Origin: Gammaproteobacteria bacterium
GTDB taxonomy: Bacteria > Pseudomonadota > Gammaproteobacteria > Pseudomonadales > Pseudohongiellaceae
Reading direction: 5' to 3'
NCBI GenBank assembly: GCA_009692305.1
Contig: SHZK01000004.1
Location: 62,001-126,000, forward strand
Length of the DNA stretch: 64,000 nucleotides
How positions within the stretch are numbered: position 1 is the stretch's first letter; every line of letters starts with the position of its first letter. Positions 1 to 10,224 of this stretch are shown here, in pieces. Both the position numbers and the translations under genes were made by a program. The notes under the pieces were generated by a model. That model ran no database searches. It saw only the letters and a list, made by a program, of their open reading frames with translations, and had not been told where the DNA came from.

Positions 1-228
1 GGTGCCGGTAAGACCGAGCTTGTAGCGCAGCGTGGAGGCCAATGTTTCCTGAGGGGCAACGTCGACGCTGCGTACCTGGCCATTAACATTAATTTGAATC
101 AAGCGCTCGACGGAGCCAGCTGGACGGTCGGCACCATTAGCGGCATACCAGATCGTCGTGGAGGTGGCCGCTGCGCCAGAGGCAATGACACCTTTGATAA
201 AGCGTCTACGGGTTAGTTTTGAATTCAC
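1..228 (-). CDS. Tat-exported (2Fe-2S)-binding subunit of a xanthine dehydrogenase/aldehyde oxidase-family enzyme (partial)
   Basis: The first 76 codons of a minus-strand gene that runs off the left edge; this ORF is not in the supplied track. It starts at GTG (226-228) with a GGAGG about 12 nt upstream. The N-terminus has a twin-arginine motif (RRRFIKG) and a short Ala/Ser-rich stretch. It is followed by INVNGQVRSVDVAPQETL and ASTLRYKLGLTGT, the beta-grasp ferredoxin fold that precedes the cluster cysteines in the small subunits of molybdenum hydroxylases such as E. coli PaoA (YagT). The cysteines lie beyond the window edge, so cluster ligation cannot be checked. The enzyme would be periplasmic. 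The substrate cannot be told from this fragment; molybdopterin and FAD subunits would be expected further left. Confidence 0.8.
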   Translation of the reverse strand, partial: MNSKLTRRRFIKGVIASGAAATSTTIWYAANGADRPAGSVERLIQINVNGQVRSVDVAPQETLASTLRYKLGLTGT

Positions 229-931
229 AGTTTGCTATCGCCTCCGTTCAAGGGAAAGGAACTCTTTTTTTTGAAATTCTGAATCTAAATGAGAATGGTT
301 TACGTTTAGACTACTGATTAATTTTTTGCTGCATAGATAAGTTAGTTAGAGTAATTCACCTGCTGCTTTTTATCAAGCCGCCAAAATTGCTCGCAAGACC
401 GCTATTTTTTATGGGTTCAGCTCAATCTGATACAGGTGAATTTGAGCCTGAAATAGCTCTGATTTCGCTTTGGATGTCTGCCTAGAATTGTCAATTACAG
501 AGCAAAATCGGGGTTGCTTGCAGCACACTTTTCTGGCCCATTAAGAGACCTTAAAAATTCCATGTGCTTGCACAATTATTTGCAGAACAAGTGTCGCATC
601 AGCTTCCTGCCGCTGCGCTGGCGAGGCAACTATTCAATTCCAGAATAACCCACGCCGGGGTACATTCAGCGAGCGTTGCTGATGCAATTTCCGGGTCAGT
701 CGTATATGGCTGCAGGCGGCGCCAACCTTGACATATTCTGATGCGATGATATTGTGGTCGGCTGTCTCCGGCGCAGAAATTTCGACGCCGCATTAAGCGC
801 GAGGGCAACTGATTGAATCGTCAAGCCCTGTCAAGACAAATTCAGCAGCACTCTGTATTCCACACCGTAAGGTCTAACCTCTGCGGAGGTTGCAGTAGCG
901 GGAATTAAAAATAGAGTACGAGAATTTTTAT
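229..931. other. Intergenic region between the 2Fe-2S subunit and gltB
   Basis: About 700 bases with no convincing gene; the short ORFs in it have no SD, no recognisable motif and odd composition. It separates divergent genes and should hold both promoters. One candidate for gltB is TTGACA (728-733) with TATTGT (750-755) at 16-nt spacing, about 180 nt before the gltB start, but it is weak. The stretch near 240-340 is AT-rich and could hold the promoter of the minus-strand gene. Confidence 0.4.
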
Positions 932-3900
932 ATGAGCAAAAAAACTCACCAGCCGTTGCGCTTTGGTTATCCCGAGAAATCTGGTTTGTATGATCCGGCT
1001 TATGAAAAAGATTCATGCGGTGTTGGGTTCGTTGCCAATATAAAAGGCAAGCCCAGTCATCAAATCATGCTGGATGCCTACCACCTGAATTCAAGAATGG
1101 ATCATCGCGGCGGTTGCGGCTTCGAGGCCAACACCGGCGATGGCGCCGGAATCCTGATGGCGCTGCCCCACGGTTTCTTCCACAAAATTGCCGAGCAGGA
1201 ACTGGGCGCCGAGTTGCCCGCTGCTGGCCAGTATGCCGTCGGTAATATTTTCCTGCCGCAACTGAAAGCTGAGCGGGAAAAATGTCGCAAGGTGATCAAT
1301 GCGATCATCATGGAAGAAGGCCAACATCTGGTGGGATGGCGCAAGGTGCCGATTGATGCCAAAGGTGCCGACGTAGGCCCGGCCGCGCTCATGGCACAAC
1401 CACAAATAGAACAACTGTTTGTTAGTGCGGCGATTGGTCTCAGTACCGAAAACTTCGAACGCAAGCTTTACATAATCCGTAAACGATTTACGCACGCGCT
1501 ACGGCTCGAATCCGGCCTGAAAGAAGCGAAACAGCTCTACGCCTGCAGCCTTTCTACCAAAGTTATCGTCTATAAAGGGATGCTCACACCGGGGCAGCTG
1601 TTTCCTTTTTACAAGGACCTGATCAATCCAGATTTCGAAACACATCTGGCAATGGTGCACTCACGTTTCAGCACCAACACATTTCCCTCGTGGGATCGTG
1701 CGCAGCCGAATCGTTTCATGAGCCACAACGGTGAAATCAACACCTTGCGCGGTAACGTCAACTCCATGGTGTCGCGCCAGGGCACAGTGCGCACCGAAGT
1801 TTTCGGCAAGAAACTGAATAGCCTGTTCCCTATCATCGATGCGGATTGCTCTGACTCTGGCAGTTTCGATGCAGTGCTCGAATTCCTGTTGCTTTCCGGG
1901 CGCTCCTTGCAGGAAGCCGTGATGATGATGATTCCGGAAGCCTGGCAGTCTGATGACAACATGGATCAGGCCAAGAAAGATTTCTATGAATTTCACTCCG
2001 CCCTGATGGAGCCCTGGGATGGTCCGGCCTCTATCGTGTTCTCCGATGGTCACTATATCGGGGCGGTACTCGATCGCAATGGCCTGCGCCCAAGCCGCTA
2101 CTATGTAACGCATGATGACAAGGTCATCATGGGCTCAGAAGTGGGCCCGGTACATGTGGATCCAGCCAACGTTAAAATGAAGGGTCGTCTGCAACCCGGC
2201 AAGATGTTCCTGATCGATTTCGAACAGGGACGCCTGATTCCAGACGAAGAATTAAAAGCGGCTATCTGCAGCAAACGTCCCTACGGTGAATGGCTCAAAC
2301 GCCAGAAAGTCACGCTTGCCAACATCGTCAGCGGCAGTGCCGCACACTCGCTCGATGGTGTCGACACACTGCAACGCATGCAGGCATTCGGCTATACCAC
2401 TGAAACCATGCAGTTCATGTTGATCCCGATGGTTACTGAGGCGCGTGATCCGCTCGGCTCCATGGGCAATGATTCCGCGCTCGCCTGTCTGTCTGACAAG
2501 CCGCGGATGATTTACGACTATTTCAAGCAGCTGTTCGCCCAGGTAACAAACCCTTCTATCGATTCCATTCGTGAAGAAGTAGTAATGTCATTACAGTGCT
2601 TTTGTGGTCCAGAAGGCAACCTGCTGGATACTACCGAAGAACAGGTGCATCGCCTGAGTCTGAAGCACCCGATCCTGTCAAACCAGGAACTCACTGATAT
2701 CAAGCTGATGGACACGAGGAAGTTCAGCTCGTGGGTAGTGGATATCACTTACGACAAATACGAAACAGACGGATTCATGAATGCCCTGGACAGAATTTGC
2801 GCAGAAACCACTGGCGCCATCAGCAATGGCTATTCCTTCGTCATCCTGTCAGATCGTGCAATCTCTGCCTCACGCATTCCACTAAGCGCACTGGTAGCCT
2901 GCGGCGCTGTGCATCATCACCTGGTGAAGGATCAGTTGCGCACGCAGATCGGCATAATAATTGAAACTGGCGAAGCGCGTGAAGTTCATCATCATTGCCT
3001 GCTGAGCGGCTTTGGAGCGGATGCAATCAATCCTTATCTTGCCTTCGAATCAATCTGGCAAGCAAACATGGACGGCTTGTTAGGAAAAGATTTCAAAGAG
3101 GAAAATCAGGTTGTTGCCGCCTACAAGAAAGGTGTGAGAAAGGGCATGCTGAAGGTGATGGCAAAAATGGGGATCTCCACTTTGCAATCCTACAAGGGTG
3201 GACAAATCTTTGAAGCCGTTGGTCTGGCCAGTGAAATCGTCAACCGTTGTTTCGTCGGCACTGCCAGTCGCGTGCAAGGGGTAAATTTTGCGGTTTTGGA
3301 AGAAGAATCGCGTCGACGGCATCGTGTTGGTTACCCGGAAGATCCGAGTCAACGCATACCCGTGCTGTCCAATCCGGGTGATTTCCATTGGCGTTCCGGT
3401 GGCGATGCCCACATGTGGAACCCCAATACAATATTCAATCTGCAAGTGGCTGCGCGCAATAATAACGCCGACGCATATCATACGTTTGCACGCTTCTCCA
3501 ATGAAGACAGCACACGCCGCTGTACGTTTCGCGGCCTGTTGAAATTCCGCAAAGACATTCAGCCCGCCATAGCTCTCGATCAGGTTGAGCCAGCGAGTGA
3601 AATCGTGAAACGTTTCGCCACCGGGGCCATGAGCTTCGGCTCTATCTCGGCCGAAAGCCATGAAACTCTGGCGATCGCCATGAACCGTATAGGCGGCAAA
3701 TCGAATACTGGCGAAGGCGGTGAAGATCCGGCGCGTTATAAACCCCTGCCAAATGGCGATTCCAAGCGCTCTGCCATCAAGCAGGTAGCTTCTGGCCGCT
3801 TCGGTGTTACTACCTGGTATCTGAGCAACGCTGATGAATTACAGATCAAGATAGCGCAGGGAGCCAAACCTGGTGAGGGGGGCGAATTGCCCGGTGGCAA

Positions 3901-5494
3901 AGTAGATGCAATGATTGCCCGCATTCGATACTCGACTCCTGGTGTAGGTCTCATCAGTCCACCGCCACACCATGACATCTATTCTATTGAAGATATCGCG
4001 CAGCTCATTCATGACTTGAAGAATGCCAATCGCGACGCGCGGATCAGTGTGAAGCTCGTGTCCGAAATTGGGATTGGCACCATCGCTGCCGGCGTTACCA
4101 AGGCAAAGGCAGATCATCTGGTTATATCCGGTCACGATGGCGGTACTGGTGCGTCTCCTTTGACTTCCATCAAACACGCGGGTCTGCCCTGGGAGCTTGG
4201 CCTGGCCGAAACCCATCAAACCCTTGTGATGAACAATTTGCGTTCACGCGTGACCTTGCAAACTGATGGTCAATTGAAGACCGGCCGAGACATTGCCATA
4301 GCAGCATTGCTTGGAGCCGAAGAATTTGGCTTCGCGACTGCGCCCCTGATCACCCTCGGCTGTATCATGATGCGCAAGTGCCATCTGAATACCTGCCCAG
4401 TGGGAATTGCGACGCAGGACCCTGAGTTGCGCAAAAAATTCAAGGGCAAACCAGAGCATGTAGTGAACTACATGTTCATGGTGGCAGAAGAGTTACGCGG
4501 CATCATGGCGGAACTTGGCGTCCGCACAATTAACGAAATGGTTGGCCGCGTTGACTTTCTGCAAGCAGACGCTGCAGTCGATCATTGGAAGGCGTCGGGT
4601 CTCGACCTCAGCGCGATCCTGGAGCCAGCGCGAGTTATTTTCAAAGGCACTCAGTTTTACAAGACGATGGATCAGGATCATGGCCTCGAGAAAGCGCTGG
4701 ATAATGAGCTGATACATTTGGCCAAACGCACTCTCGAAACCGGCGAGAAAGTCGTCATCGAACGCGCCATCATCAACACCAATCGCGTGGTTGGTACCAT
4801 GCTCTCCCATGAAATCGCGAAGTGGCACGGTATGGAAATGCTGCCGGATGACACCATCAAGATTAATTTGCATGGTTCGGCCGGACAAAGTCTGGGCGCC
4901 TGGCTGGCGAAAGGCATTACCATCAGGGTCGAAGGCGATGCCAATGACTATGTCGGCAAAGGCCTGTCCGGGGGCAAGATAATTCTGTACCCGCCCCAGG
5001 CAAGTACTTTCAAGGCAGAAGAAAATGTTATCGCGGGCAACGTGATACTTTACGGAGCTACCAGCGGCGAAGCCTATATACGCGGCATCGTGGCAGAACG
5101 CTTCGCCGTGCGTAACAGCGGTGCCAGTGCAGTCGTTGAAGGTATCGGTGATCACGGCTGTGAATATATGACCGGCGGACGGGTGGTGATACTTGGCGCC
5201 ACCGGTCGCAACTTCGGTGCCGGCATGAGTGGCGGTATTGCCTATGTGCTGGATCGTGATGGTGACTTCCACACACGCTGTAATCTGGAAACGTTTGAGC
5301 TGGAGCCAATGAGTGCGGCTGAGGATATTCAAGAGTTGCAAACTCTGATCAAGAATCATCATCAGTACACAAACTCACCAGTTGCCGGGGAATTACTCGC
5401 AAACTGGCAGCAGTCATTGCAAGCTTTCGTCAAAGTGATGCCGACCGACTACAAGCGAGTCCTGGTGGAAAAAGCGCGCGCCAACGCTGCATAA
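932..5494 (+). CDS. gltB: Glutamate synthase (NADPH) large subunit
   Basis: The 1520-aa large subunit of glutamate synthase makes two glutamates from 2-oxoglutarate and glutamine; with GltD and glutamine synthetase it forms the GS-GOGAT ammonium-assimilation route in the cytoplasm. The class II amidotransferase nucleophile is Cys29 (DSCGVGF), exposed after removal of a short propeptide. The FMN-binding synthase domain follows in the middle, with 3Fe-4S ligands in CIMMRKCHLNTCPVG near residue 1145. The C-terminal GXGXG beta-helix spans roughly 1345-1430 (for example TGGRVVILGATGRNFGAGMSGG). Length is normal for bacterial GltB. gltD follows after 101 nt on the same strand, the usual operon order. 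No lesion is seen. Confidence 0.98.
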   Translation: MSKKTHQPLRFGYPEKSGLYDPAYEKDSCGVGFVANIKGKPSHQIMLDAYHLNSRMDHRGGCGFEANTGDGAGILMALPHGFFHKIAEQELGAELPAAGQYAVGNIFLPQLKAEREKCRKVINAIIMEEGQHLVGWRKVPIDAKGADVGPAALMAQPQIEQLFVSAAIGLSTENFERKLYIIRKRFTHALRLESGLKEAKQLYACSLSTKVIVYKGMLTPGQLFPFYKDLINPDFETHLAMVHSRFSTNTFPSWDRAQPNRFMSHNGEINTLRGNVNSMVSRQGTVRTEVFGKKLNSLFPIIDADCSDSGSFDAVLEFLLLSGRSLQEAVMMMIPEAWQSDDNMDQAKKDFYEFHSALMEPWDGPASIVFSDGHYIGAVLDRNGLRPSRYYVTHDDKVIMGSEVGPVHVDPANVKMKGRLQPGKMFLIDFEQGRLIPDEELKAAICSKRPYGEWLKRQKVTLANIVSGSAAHSLDGVDTLQRMQAFGYTTETMQFMLIPMVTEARDPLGSMGNDSALACLSDKPRMIYDYFKQLFAQVTNPSIDSIREEVVMSLQCFCGPEGNLLDTTEEQVHRLSLKHPILSNQELTDIKLMDTRKFSSWVVDITYDKYETDGFMNALDRICAETTGAISNGYSFVILSDRAISASRIPLSALVACGAVHHHLVKDQLRTQIGIIIETGEAREVHHHCLLSGFGADAINPYLAFESIWQANMDGLLGKDFKEENQVVAAYKKGVRKGMLKVMAKMGISTLQSYKGGQIFEAVGLASEIVNRCFVGTASRVQGVNFAVLEEESRRRHRVGYPEDPSQRIPVLSNPGDFHWRSGGDAHMWNPNTIFNLQVAARNNNADAYHTFARFSNEDSTRRCTFRGLLKFRKDIQPAIALDQVEPASEIVKRFATGAMSFGSISAESHETLAIAMNRIGGKSNTGEGGEDPARYKPLPNGDSKRSAIKQVASGRFGVTTWYLSNADELQIKIAQGAKPGEGGELPGGKVDAMIARIRYSTPGVGLISPPPHHDIYSIEDIAQLIHDLKNANRDARISVKLVSEIGIGTIAAGVTKAKADHLVISGHDGGTGASPLTSIKHAGLPWELGLAETHQTLVMNNLRSRVTLQTDGQLKTGRDIAIAALLGAEEFGFATAPLITLGCIMMRKCHLNTCPVGIATQDPELRKKFKGKPEHVVNYMFMVAEELRGIMAELGVRTINEMVGRVDFLQADAAVDHWKASGLDLSAILEPARVIFKGTQFYKTMDQDHGLEKALDNELIHLAKRTLETGEKVVIERAIINTNRVVGTMLSHEIAKWHGMEMLPDDTIKINLHGSAGQSLGAWLAKGITIRVEGDANDYVGKGLSGGKIILYPPQASTFKAEENVIAGNVILYGATSGEAYIRGIVAERFAVRNSGASAVVEGIGDHGCEYMTGGRVVILGATGRNFGAGMSGGIAYVLDRDGDFHTRCNLETFELEPMSAAEDIQELQTLIKNHHQYTNSPVAGELLANWQQSLQAFVKVMPTDYKRVLVEKARANAA

Positions 5495-5524
5495 GCGTAG
5501 CTACAATCAAGCTTCTGCGTTAGC

Positions 5525-5567
5525 AACTAAATTAATAACTAAATTAGTAACTACATTAATAACTACA
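5525..5567 (+). repeat. 12-bp tandem repeat in the gltB-gltD spacer
   Basis: Three full units and a partial fourth with 12-bp period: AACTAAATTAAT, AACTAAATTAGT, AACTACATTAAT, AACTACA. A closely matching copy, in the same sense relative to its operon, lies after the stop codon of the OYE gene (59558-59588, minus strand). Function unknown; it could be a small dispersed repeat family or a spacer element affecting mRNA stability. Confidence 0.7.
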
Positions 5568-5595
5568 GATCAGACATACCAGTTCAGGAATATAG

Positions 5596-7032
5596 ATGGG
5601 AAAGCCGACCGGATTTAAGGAGTTCAAGCGCAAGACAGAACCCTATCGCAATGCGATGGAGCGCTTGCTTGATTACAAGGAAATTTACACACCGCACGAG
5701 GAAACCGCACTGTCTACACAGGGTGCTCGTTGCATGGATTGTGGCGTACCTTTCTGTCAATCCGATGAAGGTTGCCCGGTATATAACCTGATTCCAGAGT
5801 GGAATGATCTGGTCTATCACGGCCGTTGGCAGGATGCGCTGGAGCGCTTGCACAAGACTAATAATTTCCCCGAATTTACCGGACGCGTATGTCCGGCGCC
5901 CTGTGAAGGTTCTTGTGTGCTCGGCATTAATGAACCGGCAGTTACCATCAAGAACATCGAATGCGCCATCATCGACAAAGGTTTCGAGAATGGCTGGGTT
6001 GTGGCGAATCCACCTACCTACCGTTCCGGGAAAAAAGTCGCTGTGGTTGGTTCCGGTCCGGCTGGTCTCGCCGCCGCCGCGCAATTGAATCTCGCTGGCC
6101 ACGATGTCACCGTTTACGAGCGTGATGATCGCATTGGCGGCTTGCTGATGTATGGCATCCCCAACATGAAACTGGAGAAGGATGTCGTGGATCGCCGCGT
6201 AGACCTGTTGCGCGCAGAAGGTGTGAAGTTCGTCGTCAATGCCGACGTCGGCGGCAAAGGTAAAAAAGCTGTATCCGTAGAGAGCTTGCTGGATACAAAT
6301 GACGCGCTGTTGCTCGCGACTGGTGCGACCACACCAAGAGATCTCAAGATCCCCAATCGAGAAGGAAACGGCATTCATTTCGCGATGGAGTTTTTGCTAA
6401 AGAATACGGAGAGCTTGTTGGACTCGGAGTTGACCGATGGCGATTACATCAGCGCCAAAGACAAGGATGTACTTGTCATCGGTGGCGGTGATACCGGCAC
6501 TGACTGTATCGGTACGTCCCTGCGCCATGGTTGCAAGTCACTGGCCAATTTCGAGATCATGCCACGTCCTGGTGCAGAGCGCCCTGCCGACAACCCCTGG
6601 CCGCTCTGGCCGAAGATCTATCGCGTTGACTATGGTCACGAGGAAGCCGCGCAAAAATTTGGCGAAGATCCGCGCGTGTATTCGATATCCGGCAAGGAAT
6701 TTGTGCGCGACGAGAGCGGCAAGCTAATGGGTATCAATACGGTCGAAGTGGACCTTCACTTTAAAGAGATACCAGGAACAGTCAAATTCTGGAAGGCAGA
6801 TTTGATTCTGCTGTCGATAGGTTTTCTCGGACCCGAACAATATGTAAGCCGCCAGCTGGATCTGGAATTGGATTCACGCTCGAACTACAAGGCTGAGCTC
6901 GGCAAGTTTGTTACGTCGAACCCGAAAGTGTTTGCCGCTGGTGATTGCCGTCGCGGCCAATCACTGGTGGTTCGCGCCATATACGAAGGGCGACTTGTAG
7001 CTGACGCAATTAATAGCTATCTGACTGCGTAA
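5596..7032 (+). CDS. gltD: Glutamate synthase small subunit
   Basis: The 478-aa small subunit takes electrons from NADPH through FAD and iron-sulfur clusters and passes them to GltB. The N-terminal cysteine clusters are visible: [10 protein letters not shown], then [10 protein letters not shown], then [13 protein letters not shown], which ligate 4Fe-4S centres. A GxGxxG FAD site follows ([15 protein letters not shown]), then [15 protein letters not shown], the NADPH site ([15 protein letters not shown]) and the C-terminal FAD-binding [16 protein letters not shown]. Length is typical. AGGAATATAG precedes the ATG. It is co-oriented with gltB, 101 nt downstream, and probably co-transcribed. A 9-bp hairpin after the gene (7065-7088) may end the transcript but has no good T-run. 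Confidence 0.98.
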   Translation: MGKPTGFKEFKRKTEPYRNAMERLLDYKEIYTPHEETALSTQGARCMDCGVPFCQSDEGCPVYNLIPEWNDLVYHGRWQDALERLHKTNNFPEFTGRVCPAPCEGSCVLGINEPAVTIKNIECAIIDKGFENGWVVANPPTYRSGKKVAVVGSGPAGLAAAAQLNLAGHDVTVYERDDRIGGLLMYGIPNMKLEKDVVDRRVDLLRAEGVKFVVNADVGGKGKKAVSVESLLDTNDALLLATGATTPRDLKIPNREGNGIHFAMEFLLKNTESLLDSELTDGDYISAKDKDVLVIGGGDTGTDCIGTSLRHGCKSLANFEIMPRPGAERPADNPWPLWPKIYRVDYGHEEAAQKFGEDPRVYSISGKEFVRDESGKLMGINTVEVDLHFKEIPGTVKFWKADLILLSIGFLGPEQYVSRQLDLELDSRSNYKAELGKFVTSNPKVFAAGDCRRGQSLVVRAIYEGRLVADAINSYLTA

Positions 7033-7188
7033 GCGCGCACGACGCTCAATTTGGTTCTAAAATTTCCGGATCATTGGTTTGATCCGGACGTTTGTTGCAA
7101 GAATTACACTTCCCCATGTGACAAGTTTCAAATCCTCACCCCTTTCTGACATACTGCCTCGCTACAGAAAATCCATAGATTGTGCACG

Positions 7189-8139
7189 ATGCAAGAATCC
7201 GTTCTCAGTCTGAGTCATGTGGTGAAGCAATACGGTGACTTCACTGCCGTTAATGATATCAGCCTGAACATTCCGAAGGGCTCGATCTATGGCTTTCTCG
7301 GACCGAATGGCGCCGGCAAGACCACTACCATTCGCATGATTCTGGATATCATCAAACCCACGCGCGGCGAAATTACAATCCTCGGTCATTCCTCAGCGCT
7401 CGATGTCCGCACTGGCATTGGCTATTTACCGGAAGAGAAGGGCCTGTATAAGAAGATGAAAGTGTGGGCCATTATCCAATACTTCGCCATGTTGAAAGGT
7501 ATGGAGAAGAAGGCGGCGAAACAGCGGGCCTGGACCGTTTTGGAAAAATACGGGCTGAAGGATTTCGCCGAAGCCAAAGTTGAAACCCTGTCTAAAGGCC
7601 TGGGTCAGAAAGTGCAGGTCTTGTCAGCCGTTGCGCATGCACCGGAACTGGTGATTCTCGATGAACCTTTTTCCGGATTGGATCCGGTGAATCAGGGTGT
7701 ATTGGAAGAACTGATACGGGATATGGCGGCTGCGGGACAAACCGTCATTTTCTCTACTCATGTGATGCAACACGCCGAACGCCTGTGCGATCAGATTCTG
7801 CTCATAGCAAAAGGCCGCAAAATTTTTGATGGCAGCGTTGCGCAAGCCAAAGCCACTATTCCACGACGCATTCTGATCGAGACCAACAGTGATATTTCCA
7901 GCTTGCGCGATATTGACGGCATCCGGGAGATTCTCATACTTGCAGCCAATCCCGTTACCGGCAATGCGGGTCAGCTTTGGCAATTGCAAATTCAGCAACA
8001 GGTCAATCCGCAACTAATCCTGAAAACCTGCTTTGATAAAGGCATAGCATTGAGCCGATTCGAGTTTACCGAGCCAAGCCTGCACGATGTATTCGTACAT
8101 CTGGTCGGTGATGATGCGAGGGAGCGCGCCGCCCGATGA
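7189..8139 (+). CDS. ABC transporter ATP-binding protein (NatA-like)
   Basis: About 316 aa. The ATPase half of a two-gene ABC-2 type exporter. Seen: Walker A GPNGAGKTT, signature LSKGLGQKVQ, Walker B LVILDEPFSGLDP, and the switch His in FSTHVMQHAE. The roughly 100-residue C-terminal tail after the nucleotide-binding domain is typical of the NatA/YhaQ group. I prefer the ATG at 7189 over the TTG at 7180 of the ORF track; neither has a strong SD. The stop overlaps the permease start by 4 nt (ATGA), indicating translational coupling. The substrate is unknown; NatAB of Bacillus exports Na+, but this larger group is poorly characterised. Confidence 0.9.
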   Translation: MQESVLSLSHVVKQYGDFTAVNDISLNIPKGSIYGFLGPNGAGKTTTIRMILDIIKPTRGEITILGHSSALDVRTGIGYLPEEKGLYKKMKVWAIIQYFAMLKGMEKKAAKQRAWTVLEKYGLKDFAEAKVETLSKGLGQKVQVLSAVAHAPELVILDEPFSGLDPVNQGVLEELIRDMAAAGQTVIFSTHVMQHAERLCDQILLIAKGRKIFDGSVAQAKATIPRRILIETNSDISSLRDIDGIREILILAANPVTGNAGQLWQLQIQQQVNPQLILKTCFDKGIALSRFEFTEPSLHDVFVHLVGDDARERAAR

Positions 8140-9716
8140 ACATGATCCGTTTGATTGCCTGGCGCGAATTTATGGAGAATGTGCGCACCAAAGGTTTCTG
8201 GGTGGGCATATTGTTATTTCCTGTCATGCTCATCGGAGTGGTGTTTCTGCAAACGACACTGTCACGCGCCACGCCCACGCGTTACTACCTGCTTATTGAC
8301 CAGTCTGGTCAGTATGAGCAGGCGGTAGCCACCGCGATTGAACGTGAGCATCAACGACGCCTGCTGCAGGAATTCGTCAATTACCTTTTAGAGAATCGCA
8401 AGGAAGTCAATTTCGAGCAGACTCCTGTGAATGCATCTTCAGCCGTGGATACACTGATTGAAGATGTAGATGCAGATGAAGTGGCGGCTCTTGATCAGTG
8501 GCTCGACGCCGGCGGACTCAACTTCGCACTCACCATGGCCAGCCCGTATCTGCGCGAAAACGCGCCAGCATTCACTCCTCCAGCATATCAGTTTGTCGAA
8601 GCGCCGCTGCCGGCGGCAGTAAACCGCGACGGAACTCCGACAGAAATCGTCGAAGCCCTGCGTCCCTACCTCACCGGCGCGCAACAGATCAGCGTGAATG
8701 GCAGATCGGAGGATTTATTTGCGCTGATTCTGATTCCAGAAAATGTCGATGAATTCATCGCCCGGCCCGGGCCCGTACCGACGACGGGCTCGGTATCAGC
8801 GGGAATCCAATACTGGGCGCGCAATCTCACCGACAGTCGTCTGCCAGATGCGATTGCAGCCAGCATCAATAGTGAAATTCGTAATAGTGAATACATCAAG
8901 CTCGGTATCAATGCGGAACAGGTGCGCACGGTGCAGCGCACGCGCTTGCCAGTCACACAGCTGGACCCGAGTGCCGCTGCGGGTGAGGAAGCCGTGAGTA
9001 TGGCGGACACTTTTCGGCAATATGCGCCGATGGGATTTGTCTACCTGATGTTTGTATCACTCATGCAAAGCGTGCAATACCTGCTCAGCAATACTATTGA
9101 GGAGAAATCCAACCGCATCATAGAAGTTCTCCTCGCCTCGGTTACTGCAGGGGAGCTGATGATGGGCAAATTGCTTGGTATCGGCCTGTCAGGATTAACT
9201 ACAATAGCTGTGTGGCTGCTGTCTTTCTATTTGTTTATAAATTTTTACCAGAGCGCTCAAACCGAATTGATTGGCGAGATCGTTGGGGTGATTTTGGGTT
9301 CAGAATTGATTCCATGGTTTGTGTTTTATTACTTTGCTGGTTACGCGCTGTATTCTGGTGTGTTTCTCGCTATCGGTAGTTTGTGTAATACCCTGAAAGA
9401 AGCGCAGGCGTTGATGATGCCAATGATTCTGATTCAGATTGTGCCCATCGCAATGATGGCCTTCGTGGTGCTGGACCCGAACAACACCATCGTTCGCATC
9501 TTGTCCTAGTTTCCCCTGTTCACTCCTTATTTGATGATGAATCGAGCCGCAGCAGACCCACCGATGATTGATGTCGTAGGCACAACGATTGTGCTGGTGC
9601 TGTCTATCGTGCTGGTCTTGTGGCTATCCGGAAAAGTATTTCGACTTGGGGTACTGCGCACGGGTCAACCACCCAGGCTGCTGGAACTGCTGCAGTTGTT
9701 ACGCAGCAAGACGTAA
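8136..9716 (+). pseudogene. ABC-2 type permease (NatB/YhaP-like) with an in-frame TAG near its 3' end
   Basis: Reads as a 457-aa protein that stops at TAG 9507-9509. The same frame continues for 68 more codons with the family's expected C-terminus (FPLFTPYLMMNRAAADPP, a last membrane helix rich in V/L, then FRLGVLRTGQPPRLLELL) before TAA at 9714-9716. Without readthrough the protein loses its final transmembrane segment. The N-terminal part is intact: first helix around residues 22-40 (FWVGILLFPVMLIGVVFLQ), a large external domain, then several helices from about residue 300. The residue at the TAG is probably aromatic, since the family often has a W or Y before FPxFTP. Either a nonsense mutation, a base-call error, or amber suppression. 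It is the partner of the ATPase at 7189. Confidence 0.85.
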
Positions 9717-9720
9717 ACGA

Positions 9721-10062
9721 TCAGTTGTCGCTGGATGTATCGGTTGGTTTCAATGCCTGTTGGCAGTGGACGCAATTATGGGTGACCAGATTCAGCAGAA
9801 TAGTTTTCACGAAGAATTGTTGCTTGCACCGGGGACAACGTCTTCGCACCATATCTATCGCAAAAAGTGCATAAACCCCTATGTAGATCCACATGAAGGC
9901 GTCAACATTGCGGCCATTATTCAACAACATCCAAACGGCAACTACATAGACTGGTAGCGTCCAGAAACACACTAGCAGTCGCGTACGGGCGCGACTGATA
10001 TTGCGCAGAGACTGCTGCCACAACGCTGTATTCGCGCGCGCTGCTTTTTCCTTCAGACTCAT
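9721..10062 (-). CDS. Hypothetical membrane protein with C-terminal zinc ribbon
   Basis: A 113-aa protein. I chose the ATG at 10062 (MSLKEKAARANTAL) because AGCAGGTAATAGC precedes it; the ORF track extends 14 codons further. Two hydrophobic segments (about residues 30-48 and 55-72) are followed by RRRCPRCKQQFF and HNCVHCQQ, two CxxC pairs that look like a cytosolic zinc ribbon. The gene is convergent with the ABC permease, only 4 nt from its end. Function unknown. Confidence 0.6.
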   Translation of the reverse strand: MSLKEKAARANTALWQQSLRNISRARTRLLVCFWTLPVYVVAVWMLLNNGRNVDAFMWIYIGVYALFAIDMVRRRCPRCKQQFFVKTILLNLVTHNCVHCQQALKPTDTSSDN

Positions 10063-10224
10063 GCTATTACCTGCTTCCTGATCTTTGCCCGTGGAATGAT
10101 TCACGTTTTTCCTGAATAAATGTACTGGGAGCGATTGTTACGCGGGCAATGTAACGGATGTCACCGTTGATGTACATCGCAGTAGTGCGCGGATTAACCG
10201 CACAATTTGCTGCAATCAATTTTG

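Noticed and set aside
270-300. Fur-like box (AAATGAGAATGGTTT) upstream of the 2Fe-2S subunit
   Set aside because: Only the left half resembles the consensus; the right half does not match.
599-808. Minus-strand ORF of 69 aa upstream of gltB
   Set aside because: No SD, no motif, and composition unlike real proteins; intergenic by chance.
4493-5362. Long minus-strand ORF of 289 aa inside gltB
   Set aside because: Shadow of gltB in an antisense frame; His/Cys-rich composition typical of such shadows.
7065-7088. Terminator after gltD
   Set aside because: A 9-bp hairpin is present but the following sequence has no proper T-run; mentioned only in the gltD entry.
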